Assembly (NCBI GenBank): GCA_036272935.1
Contig: DATAXP010000017.1
Span: forward strand, 1-18,232
Length of the DNA: 18,232 nt
DNA from: DATAXP01 sp036272935
Lineage (GTDB): Bacteria; Planctomycetota; Planctomycetia; Pirellulales; PNKZ01
Direction: 5' to 3'
Made by a program: the position numbers and the translations under genes
The notes under the pieces: generated by a model
Seen by the model: the letters and a program-made list of their open reading frames with translations, nothing else
The model's database searches: none
What the model was told of the DNA's origin: nothing
Part shown: positions 6,580-13,337 of the stretch, in pieces
How the letters are laid out: each line of letters begins with the position of its first letter
Position numbering within the stretch: the first letter of the stretch is position 1

Positions 6580-7977
6580 ATGCAATTCGAGCAGTTACAG
6601 CACGAATTCGAGCGGGTGCAGACCGAACTGTCCGATGGCCCCATCCTGCCGTCGGTGACGGTGGACGAAATTCGCAGCCATCTGGCCGGCCAGTATCAGT
6701 TCGAGAAGGAGCTGCCGCTCGATGAAGTAATCCAAGACGCCGAGCGGATGTTGCGCACCTGGCAGGTGCAAGTAACGCACCCGCGCTATCTCGGGCTTTT
6801 CAATCCCGCCGTGACGCTGCCTGCTGTGATCGCCGAGACGCTCGTGGCCATGTACAACCCGCAGCTAGCCAACTGGCGCACTTCGCCTGCCGGCAACGAG
6901 ATCGAGCGGCATACGCTGGGCTGGCTGGCGGCGAAGTTTGGCTTGCCCGCAGATAGCATTGCGACCTTTACCAGCGGAGGCTCGGAAGCCAATCTCTCGG
7001 CCGTGACCGTGGCGCTCAGCCACGCGTTTCCGGAATACGGCGAGCTCGGCTTGCGCAGCTTGTCGGCGCTTCCGTCGCTGTATCTCACGGGCGAGTCGCA
7101 TTACTCGTTCAACAAGATCGCGCACATGACCGGCCTTGGGCGCCGTGCGGTTCGTCCGGTCCAGACCGACCGCCGGCTAAAGCTCGACGTGGATAGCCTG
7201 CGCCGCCAAGTGCACCAGGACCGCGAAGATGGCTGGGCGCCGTTCATGGTTGTCGGCACGGCGGGCACCACCGCGGCTGGAATCATCGATCCGCTGTCGG
7301 ATATTGCTCAGTTCTGCCGCGAAGAGAGCTTATGGTTCCACGCCGATGCCGCGTGGGGCGGCGCGGCGATCCTCTCGCCGATGCTCAAGCAGCATCTCGC
7401 TGGCATCGAGCACGCCGACTCGATCACCTGCGACGCCCACAAGTGGCTGTCCGTGCCGATGGGCTGCGGCATGTTCTTCTGCCGTCATCGAGAAAGTGTG
7501 GCGCGCGCGTTTCACGCCGACGTGACCTACATGTCCGGCAAGCAAACCGGGCCGGTCTTCGATCCACTCACCAACTCGACGCAATGGTCGCGGCGGTTCA
7601 CGGGGCTCAAGTTGTTTCTTGCCTTGGCCAACCTGGGCGAATCTAGATACGCGGCGATGATCGAGCACCAGGCGCGGTTGGGCAATGTCCTGCGCCAGGC
7701 GCTGACGGCCGCCGGCTGGCAGATCGTCAACGACACGCCGCTGCCGCTGGTCTGCTTCACGCGTGAGCATCTCGACCCGACCGCCTTTCTCGCAGCGCTG
7801 CACCGGCGGCAGATCACTTGGATGTCCGAAGCCCGCATCAGCGGGGCCCCGGTGTTGCGCGCGTGCGTCACCAATTTCCGCACGACGGAAGCCGATGTCC
7901 GTCAGATCGTGGAAGAGTTGAATCAACTATTTCAGCAAGGCGTGGGCGCGCTCAAGCCGGAGCCGCAGTTGCGATGA
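6580..7977 (+). CDS. Group II PLP-dependent amino acid decarboxylase
   Basis: A 465-residue fold-type I enzyme of the group II decarboxylase family (DOPA, glutamate, diaminobutyrate, aspartate and methionine decarboxylases). The PLP lysine is Lys288 in CDAHKWLSVP. The phosphate-binding stretch TSGGSEAN is at 131-138, the ring-stacking His174 lies in GESHYS, and Asp256 in HADAAWGG binds the pyridine nitrogen. The N-terminal region around LGLFNPAVTLPAVIAE and NPQLANWRTSPAG fits substrate-loop positions of the family. It should remove CO2 from an L-amino acid to give an amine, but specificity cannot be assigned. It lies 35 bases after the ligase and is followed by the homoserine-acyl pair, so a gamma-substituted amino acid from that pair is a plausible substrate. 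Aspartate to beta-alanine is an alternative. Confidence 0.85.
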   Translation: MQFEQLQHEFERVQTELSDGPILPSVTVDEIRSHLAGQYQFEKELPLDEVIQDAERMLRTWQVQVTHPRYLGLFNPAVTLPAVIAETLVAMYNPQLANWRTSPAGNEIERHTLGWLAAKFGLPADSIATFTSGGSEANLSAVTVALSHAFPEYGELGLRSLSALPSLYLTGESHYSFNKIAHMTGLGRRAVRPVQTDRRLKLDVDSLRRQVHQDREDGWAPFMVVGTAGTTAAGIIDPLSDIAQFCREESLWFHADAAWGGAAILSPMLKQHLAGIEHADSITCDAHKWLSVPMGCGMFFCRHRESVARAFHADVTYMSGKQTGPVFDPLTNSTQWSRRFTGLKLFLALANLGESRYAAMIEHQARLGNVLRQALTAAGWQIVNDTPLPLVCFTREHLDPTAFLAALHRRQITWMSEARISGAPVLRACVTNFRTTEADVRQIVEELNQLFQQGVGALKPEPQLR

Positions 7978-8041
7978 CGACAATCACGCCCCCAGACCGG
8001 ACAACCACCGCACTGAAGCGTTCGCTCACGTTGGAGTCTCG

Positions 8042-9316
8042 ATGAAACGCGAAACCATCGCCATTCACGCCGGTTACGAGCCCGACGCCGAGGTGCGCTC
8101 GGTGGCGGTGCCCATCTACCAGACCGTGGCCTACGCCTTCGACAGCGCCGAACACGCTGCCGCGCTCTTCAACCTGGAAGCCGAGGGCTACCGCTACACG
8201 CGCATCAGCAATCCCACGACTGCCGTGCTGGAGCGTCGCATGGCCGCGCTCGAAGGTGGATTGGAGGCGATGTGCGTGGCCACCGGCCAGGCGGCGGTGA
8301 ACTACGCGCTGCTCAACCTCACCGGCATGGGCCGCAACATCGTCTCGCCGCCACAGCTCTACGGCACCACGCACACGCTGTTCGCGCATATGCTGCCGGA
8401 GCAGGGCGTGTCGGTGCGCTTTGCCGAGTCCGAACATCCCGAGGCGATCGAGCGGCTGATCGATGCCGAGACGCGCGCCGTCTACTGCGAGAGCGTGGGC
8501 AATCCGGCCGGCAACATCTGCGATATCGAGGCGCTGGCGCGAGTGGCGCACCGGCACGGCATCCCGCTCGTGGTGGATAACACCGTGGCCACGCCGATGC
8601 TGCTCCGCCCGATCGAGTACGGCGCCGATATCGTGGTGCACTCGCTCACCAAGTTTATGGGCGGGCACGGAACCACGCTTGGCGGCGTCATTATCGACAG
8701 CGGCAACTTTCCCTGGGCCGAGCACGCCGCGCGTTTTCCTATGTTCTGCGAGCCCGATCGATCGTATCACGGCCTGGTCTACACCGAGCGCTTCGGTCGG
8801 GCGGCCTACATTACCCGCTGCCGCAGCCGGTATTTGCGCGCCACGGGTGCCGTGCTCGCGCCGCTCAGCTCCTTCCTGCTGATACAGGGAGTCGAGACGG
8901 CGGCGCTACGCGTCGAGCGCCACGTGGAAAACGGCCGCAAGGTGGCCGAGTTTCTGCGGAGCGACCCACGCGTTACCTGGGTCAAATACGCCGGCTTTCC
9001 CGACAGTCCCTACTACGCGCTGGCGCAGAAATACCTCGGCGGACACGGCTGCTCGCTGATGATGCTGGGCGTCAAAGGTGGCTACGAGGCCGCCATCCGC
9101 TTCTACGATGCGCTGCAGCTGATCACCCGGCTGGTGAACCTGGGCGACGCCAAGTCGCTGGCCTGCCATCCGGCTTCGACCACCCACCGGCAGATGTCGC
9201 CCGCGGAACAGCAGAGCGCCGGCGTGCTGCGGGAGATGATCCGCTTGAGCATCGGGATCGAACATATCGACGACATCCTGGCCGACCTCGACCAGGCCCT
9301 GAACGCGGCAATGTAA
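8042..9316 (+). CDS. MetY-like O-acylhomoserine sulfhydrylase / gamma-substitution PLP enzyme
   Basis: A 424-residue member of the Cys/Met-metabolism PLP family (cystathionine gamma-synthase superfamily). Lys204 in SLTKFMGGHGTTLGG is the PLP lysine, Asp179 in VVDNTVATP contacts the ring, and YTRISNPT (52-59) is the usual phosphate-site segment. Length and the C-terminal block LVNLGDAKSLACHPASTTH match O-acetylhomoserine sulfhydrylases rather than the shorter cystathionine synthases. These enzymes replace the acyloxy group of O-acylhomoserine with sulfide or another nucleophile. Relatives in natural-product clusters form C-C or C-N bonds at the gamma carbon. GGAG at 8033-8036 precedes ATG 8042. 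The next gene encodes a likely supplier of O-acylhomoserine. A methionine-pathway role is possible but would be odd inside this operon. Confidence 0.85.
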   Translation: MKRETIAIHAGYEPDAEVRSVAVPIYQTVAYAFDSAEHAAALFNLEAEGYRYTRISNPTTAVLERRMAALEGGLEAMCVATGQAAVNYALLNLTGMGRNIVSPPQLYGTTHTLFAHMLPEQGVSVRFAESEHPEAIERLIDAETRAVYCESVGNPAGNICDIEALARVAHRHGIPLVVDNTVATPMLLRPIEYGADIVVHSLTKFMGGHGTTLGGVIIDSGNFPWAEHAARFPMFCEPDRSYHGLVYTERFGRAAYITRCRSRYLRATGAVLAPLSSFLLIQGVETAALRVERHVENGRKVAEFLRSDPRVTWVKYAGFPDSPYYALAQKYLGGHGCSLMMLGVKGGYEAAIRFYDALQLITRLVNLGDAKSLACHPASTTHRQMSPAEQQSAGVLREMIRLSIGIEHIDDILADLDQALNAAM

Positions 9317-9358
9317 GCGAGAGCGCCGCTCGCCACGGCGCGGAACGAAGAGTTTGCC

Positions 9359-10405
9359 ATGCCAGTCTTTGTGAACCCGAAGTATCCCGGTCTCGAGCGG
9401 CGGTCAGGTCTCAACTGGCCGCGCGTGCAGCCGTGCGCGCTCGAAAGGGCAGGCGGCAATGTTCTGCACATCGGCCTGGTCAACAACATGGCCGACGCCG
9501 CGATGTGCGCGACCGAGCAGCAGTTTCTCACGCTGCTCGAGGCTGCCGCGGGAGACATGCAGGTCCACTTCACGCTGTACGCTTTGCCCGAGGTGCAACG
9601 CAAGCCCTCTGCCCAGCGCCGCGTAGGCAGCTTTTACTTTGGGATTGAGCAGCTTTGGGAGCAGCCGCCGGAGCAATATCCGGACGCGCTCATCGTCACG
9701 GGCCGCGAGCCGCTCACCGCCGACCTGCGAGACGAGGCCTATTGGCCCAGCTTCCAGCGCGTGCTGACGTGGACGCAGGAGCACGGGCGTTCGGCAGTCT
9801 GGTCGTGCCTGGCGGCTCACGCGGCTGTGCTGGCGCTCGACGGCATCGGGCGAGTGCGCAGTCAGCACAAGCACTTCGGGATCCTCACCTGCGAGCAGGC
9901 AGCGCCGCACGCACTGCTGGCAGGCGCGCCCGCCAGCCAGCGCGTTCCTCATTCGCGCTGGAACGGCCTCTGCGCGGGCGAACTGGCCGCGAAAGGATAC
10001 CAGTTGCTGACGCGCACCAGCGACTGTGGCGTCGACGCGTTCGTCAAGCAGGATGCGGGGCTGTTCGTGTTTTTCCAGGGCCATCCGGAGTATGCGTCCG
10101 AGACGCTGATGGGCGAGTACCGGCGGGACGTAGGGCGATATCTCAAGGGCGAAATGGAAACGTACCCCTTGCTGCCGCTGGACTACTTCGACGCGGAAAC
10201 CGAGCGGTCTCTGCGCGAGATCGAAGCCAAGGCACGCTCATCGCGCCAGGAGAAGCTCTTTGACGAGGTGTCTGCCGTGCTGGGCAGCGTCCGGATCCAC
10301 AACACCTGGCGCAGCACAGCCGCCCTCATCTACCGCAATTGGCTCGAGCACCTCTGCACGCAGAAGCGACAGCGGCTGACTGCCGCTGGGCAGATGGTAT
10401 CATGA
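9359..10405 (+). CDS. MetA-like homoserine O-acyltransferase (class-I glutamine-amidotransferase fold)
   Basis: A 348-residue homologue of MetA. The catalytic cysteine is Cys150 (AVWSCLAAHA) after the strand DALIVTGREPL. His242 and Glu244 lie in FFQGHPEYASETLMGEYRRD, which closely follows the MetA HPEY motif. The VPHSRWNGL segment (197-205) also fits the family. These enzymes transfer a succinyl or acetyl group from CoA to the homoserine hydroxyl through an acyl-cysteine. The acyl choice cannot be read here. The nucleophile context WSCLAAHA differs from the CWGAQA of the E. coli enzyme, which suggests a divergent subfamily. It lies 42 bases after the MetY-like gene, so the two should act in sequence: acylation of homoserine, then gamma-substitution. 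Another hydroxy or amino acceptor cannot be excluded. Confidence 0.82.
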   Translation: MPVFVNPKYPGLERRSGLNWPRVQPCALERAGGNVLHIGLVNNMADAAMCATEQQFLTLLEAAAGDMQVHFTLYALPEVQRKPSAQRRVGSFYFGIEQLWEQPPEQYPDALIVTGREPLTADLRDEAYWPSFQRVLTWTQEHGRSAVWSCLAAHAAVLALDGIGRVRSQHKHFGILTCEQAAPHALLAGAPASQRVPHSRWNGLCAGELAAKGYQLLTRTSDCGVDAFVKQDAGLFVFFQGHPEYASETLMGEYRRDVGRYLKGEMETYPLLPLDYFDAETERSLREIEAKARSSRQEKLFDEVSAVLGSVRIHNTWRSTAALIYRNWLEHLCTQKRQRLTAAGQMVS

Positions 10406-10451
10406 CGAAAGAGGAGACCGCCGAAGGCGTCCCTCTTACAGGATCAATGGC

Positions 10452-11501
10452 ATGACCTCCAGAATGAAAACCACCCCATTGCTACGCGCTGATATTCCGG
10501 AATTGAGCCGGTTTCTCATCAGCGGCTTCGGCCTTCCCGCAACTTCTTCTATTTTCTCTCACGAAGTCCTCGCATGGAAATATTTTGATGGACCGGGCGG
10601 TGCTACGGAAGACTCGGTCTGCAGCCTGGTCGCGCGCTCGGCGGGCAAGATCATCGGACACATCGGCATCTGTCACCGCCAGTTGATCGTATCGGGAGAC
10701 GGCGCGGCGCCCGTCTCGACCATGCACGCCATCGACTGGCTGGGCTCGCCTGCGCATCCCGGCTCGGGAGCCGTTGTGATGCTGGAAGCCCTGGCGACCA
10801 GCCAGACGCAGTTCGCCGTCGGCGGAACCGAACAGGCGCAAGCCCTGTTTCCAAGGTTTGGCTTCGAGCAGAAGCCCACGGTCGCCGTCTTTCGCAAGGT
10901 GCTCGCACCACTGCATCGCTTGCGTGCCAGGGATCAGGGATTCTTCCGCAGATGGGCCGGAACCGCTAAGGACATCGTGTCCGTTCGGCCAGCGCGCAAA
11001 CCACCGGTGCCGCAGATCGTCGAGCTGCGCACGGCGCCTACGTTCACCGAAGATATTGATTGCTTACAGCGACAGTCTTCACGGCGCATCGTGACCTGCC
11101 AGCGTGACCACTTGCTGTTCAATTACTTGCTGCGGTATCCCCTGTCGGGCTTTTCTGGCTGGACGATTCACACATCCGAGCGAATGATCGGCGCCGCCGT
11201 CTTGAAGATCACTCCGCACGGACCCGTCCAGGTCGGAAGCATCGTGGATTGTTGGCTTGAAACCGAGGATCCCTCCTATTGGCAGGCCGCGGTCGCGGCG
11301 CTCGTCGATCGCTGCCGCGCTCTCTCTGCTGACGATGTCAGGTGTTTTGCCACCAACCCGAGCCTGCACGCGGCATTGCTCTCGAGTGGCTTCGTCAAAG
11401 CGGGGAACCGAAACGTGTACGTGCGCGACAAGCAGCAATTGCTGCCCCGAGATCTGCCTTTCGGACTCTCGGAGTTTGATGCCGATGGTGCCATTCTTTA
11501 A
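10452..11501 (+). CDS. GNAT-like protein, possible tandem N-acyltransferase
   Basis: A 349-residue protein with no signal peptide that I place in the GNAT-type acyltransferase fold with moderate confidence. The N-terminal part has FLISGFGLP and EVLAWKYFDGPGG, then a strand segment AGKIIGHIGICHR and FPRFGFEQKP, an arrangement often seen in bacterial GNAT proteins linked to biosynthetic or polysaccharide loci. The second half has a similar pattern (ERMIGAAVLKI, ending ALLSSGFVKAGNRNVYV), so two GNAT-like domains are possible. AGGA at 10440-10443 lies 8 bases before ATG 10452. It is the last gene of the co-directional run. If active, it could transfer an acyl group from the operon's ACP or CoA to an amine, such as the decarboxylase product. 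I do not recognise a close characterised relative. Confidence 0.6.
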   Translation: MTSRMKTTPLLRADIPELSRFLISGFGLPATSSIFSHEVLAWKYFDGPGGATEDSVCSLVARSAGKIIGHIGICHRQLIVSGDGAAPVSTMHAIDWLGSPAHPGSGAVVMLEALATSQTQFAVGGTEQAQALFPRFGFEQKPTVAVFRKVLAPLHRLRARDQGFFRRWAGTAKDIVSVRPARKPPVPQIVELRTAPTFTEDIDCLQRQSSRRIVTCQRDHLLFNYLLRYPLSGFSGWTIHTSERMIGAAVLKITPHGPVQVGSIVDCWLETEDPSYWQAAVAALVDRCRALSADDVRCFATNPSLHAALLSSGFVKAGNRNVYVRDKQQLLPRDLPFGLSEFDADGAIL

Positions 11502-11726
11502 GAGCGTACGCAGCTCGCGGCGATCGAAAGGCACTTCCCGAGCCCTTCCGCACGCTTGCCTTGGCAGCGGGAAATGCTTTCCGCATGGCCGTGCGGTGCT
11601 CTCGGACTCGAGTCGATCTTGGGAGACCGAAAATAAACCGGTAGCGCTGCACGTCTGAATAGATGTCGATCCCGGCGTTGCCCGGGCGGCTTGCCAGTCG
11701 GTCCCTCTTCCCATTTCGAGACTACC
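11502..11726. other. Gap between the biosynthetic operon and the sulfatase gene
   Basis: This ~225-base gap is by far the longest space since 1656 and is the natural 3' boundary of the operon. I see no convincing gene. There is a perfect 10-base palindrome, GACTCGAGTC, at 11605-11614 but no stable hairpin followed by a T-run, so a terminator is not demonstrated. The sulfatase promoter should lie here, and no clear -35/-10 pair stands out. Confidence 0.5.
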
Positions 11727-13112
11727 ATGCGCTGGTTTTTCGCATTGCTGATGTCGTCGCTGGCAATTGCCGGCCAGTCCTACGGCGCTGAACAGTCCTT
11801 CGGCGCTGGACAGAGCAAGCCCAACATCTTGTTCATTTATGCGGACGATCTTGGCTACGGCGAGCTCGGCTGCTACGGCGGCACGCGCGTTCCCACGCCG
11901 AATATTGACTCCCTCGCAGCCGGAGGCATGCGATTGACGCAAGGTTATGTCTCGGCGCCGCTTTGTTCGCCCTCCCGCGCCGGACTGATGACGGGCCGCT
12001 ACCAGACCCGCTTCGGCCACGAGAACAACACCATGGGAAAGAGCGGCGGCTTGCCGCTAGCGGAGCAAACGTTGGCCGATCGCCTCAAGAAGCTGGGCTA
12101 CGCGACTTCGATCGTGGGCAAATGGCATCTTGGCGGCGCGTCCGATCGATTGCCGATGGCGCGGGGTTTCGACGAGTACTACGGCGTAACCGGCAACCCG
12201 GGCTCCTATTTCACGCCGGGCGGTTTTATCGATTCGAGGATCTCGCCGGCCGTGCAGAGCGTCGAGGATAAAGATTTTTACACGACCGACGCGTTTGCCG
12301 TGCGCGCTTGCGATTGGATCGCTCAGCACCAGAGTAGCCCCTGGTTTTTGTACCTGCCCTTCAATGCCATTCACGGCCCCCACGACGCGTCGGAAAAGTA
12401 CCTGAAGCGGTTTGCCGACGTGCAGGACAAAGGCAGCCGCCACTTGCTCGCCATACTTTCGGCCATGGACGACGCGGTGGGCCAGGTGCTCGCCAAGCTG
12501 CGCGAGACCGGCCAGGAAGACAACACGCTGATCTTTTTCGTGAGCGACAACGGTGCACCGGGGCATGAAGCCAGCGGAGGCAACGGCGTGCTGCGCGGCC
12601 GGAAGTACACGTGCTGGGAGGGCGGCATTCGGCTGCCCTTTATTGTGCAGTGGAAGGGGACACTGCCAGCCGGCAAGCTGTACGAGCAGCCGGCCATTCA
12701 ACTCGACGTCATGCCCACCTGCATCGCCGCGGCCGGCGGCACGATCGATCCGGCCTGGAAACTCGACGGCGTGAACTTGCTGCCCTATCTGAGCGGCCAA
12801 CAGCCGGGGCTCCCGCACGAGACCATGTACTGGCGTATCGACGGCCGCTGGGCGATCCGTCACGGCGATTGGAAGCTCGTTCAGGGCCAGCCGGCGCGCA
12901 GCGGCGACGCGCCCGAGTTGTTCGATCTGGCGACCGACGTTGGCGAAAAGCACGATGTATCGAGAGAGCATCCCGAGAAAGTCGCAGAACTCAAAGCCCT
13001 CTGGGATGCCTGGAACCACGAGCAAGCTCCGCCCTCGGCCGTGAAAGCCAAAAACGCCAAGAAGAACGCCAAGCGAAAAGCGCGGCGGAACAAGCCCGCG
13101 GAATCAACCTGA
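11727..13112 (+). CDS. Secreted formylglycine-dependent sulfatase (arylsulfatase family)
   Basis: A 461-residue sulfatase. Cys80 in LCSPSRAGLMTGRY is the C-x-P-S-R site that a formylglycine-generating enzyme converts to the catalytic aldehyde. Asp40 and Asp41 (YADDLGYG) are calcium ligands, and VGKWHLGG and SDNGAPGHE supply further active-site residues. It hydrolyses sulfate esters, probably on a polysaccharide, but the substrate cannot be inferred. I start at ATG 11727 because it gives a clean signal peptide (MRWFFALLMSSLAIAGQSYGA). An upstream in-frame ATG at 11691 would bury this peptide. The C-terminus is an unusual Lys/Arg/Ala-rich tail (KAKNAKKNAKRKARRNKP). It is separated from the upstream operon by ~225 bases and converges with the ceramidase-family gene. 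Confidence 0.93.
   Translation: MRWFFALLMSSLAIAGQSYGAEQSFGAGQSKPNILFIYADDLGYGELGCYGGTRVPTPNIDSLAAGGMRLTQGYVSAPLCSPSRAGLMTGRYQTRFGHENNTMGKSGGLPLAEQTLADRLKKLGYATSIVGKWHLGGASDRLPMARGFDEYYGVTGNPGSYFTPGGFIDSRISPAVQSVEDKDFYTTDAFAVRACDWIAQHQSSPWFLYLPFNAIHGPHDASEKYLKRFADVQDKGSRHLLAILSAMDDAVGQVLAKLRETGQEDNTLIFFVSDNGAPGHEASGGNGVLRGRKYTCWEGGIRLPFIVQWKGTLPAGKLYEQPAIQLDVMPTCIAAAGGTIDPAWKLDGVNLLPYLSGQQPGLPHETMYWRIDGRWAIRHGDWKLVQGQPARSGDAPELFDLATDVGEKHDVSREHPEKVAELKALWDAWNHEQAPPSAVKAKNAKKNAKRKARRNKPAEST
11775..11810 (+). repeat. 18-bp tandem duplication after the sulfatase signal peptide
   Basis: Bases 11775-11792 and 11793-11810 are two copies of an 18-base unit that differ at two positions. They encode QSYGAE and QSFGAG, followed by a partial third copy (QS). 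The duplication sits at the signal-peptide cleavage region, before the sulfatase fold begins, so it lengthens the mature N-terminus without affecting the active site. Confidence 0.75.
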
Positions 13113-13127
13113 TCCAGGCGCACTGGT

Positions 13128-13150
13128 TGACCGCTTCAGGCGGGCGGTCA
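13128..13150 (+). terminator. Hairpin downstream of the sulfatase gene, candidate terminator
   Basis: TGACCGC (13128-13134) pairs perfectly with GCGGTCA (13144-13150) around a 9-base loop, starting 16 bases after the sulfatase stop codon. No T-run follows, so it would not be a classical intrinsic terminator. It may be a 3' end stabiliser or a chance palindrome. It lies between convergent genes, where a terminator is expected. Confidence 0.35.
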
Positions 13151-13337
13151 TTGCGAAGCGGGTGGCCGTCAGCGGTGCCAAAATCACGGGGCGGCTGGGT
13201 TGCTCATTTCAAGGAACAGACTTACGCCGCCGAGGATGCGATTCGCGCAGAGGATTTCGCGATTTCGACGCTTCGCAGCGACGTCTGCCGAAACTATTTG
13301 GCTCTGTGGGCTTTCGAGTCGTCCCTCGCAACGAACC

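Noticed and set aside
8042..10405. Plain methionine biosynthesis locus
   Set aside because: The MetA/MetY pair alone would fit, but tight linkage with an HDO, ACP, two ligases, SDR and decarboxylase makes a purely housekeeping role less likely. It is kept as the alternative in the findings.
11079..12020. 313-codon open frame on the - strand spanning the operon end and sulfatase start
   Set aside because: It crosses the antisense of two well-supported genes and has no family signature. The gap 11502-11726 therefore remains non-coding.
12057..13025. 322-codon open frame on the - strand
   Set aside because: Antisense to the sulfatase core. The composition is that of a shadow frame.
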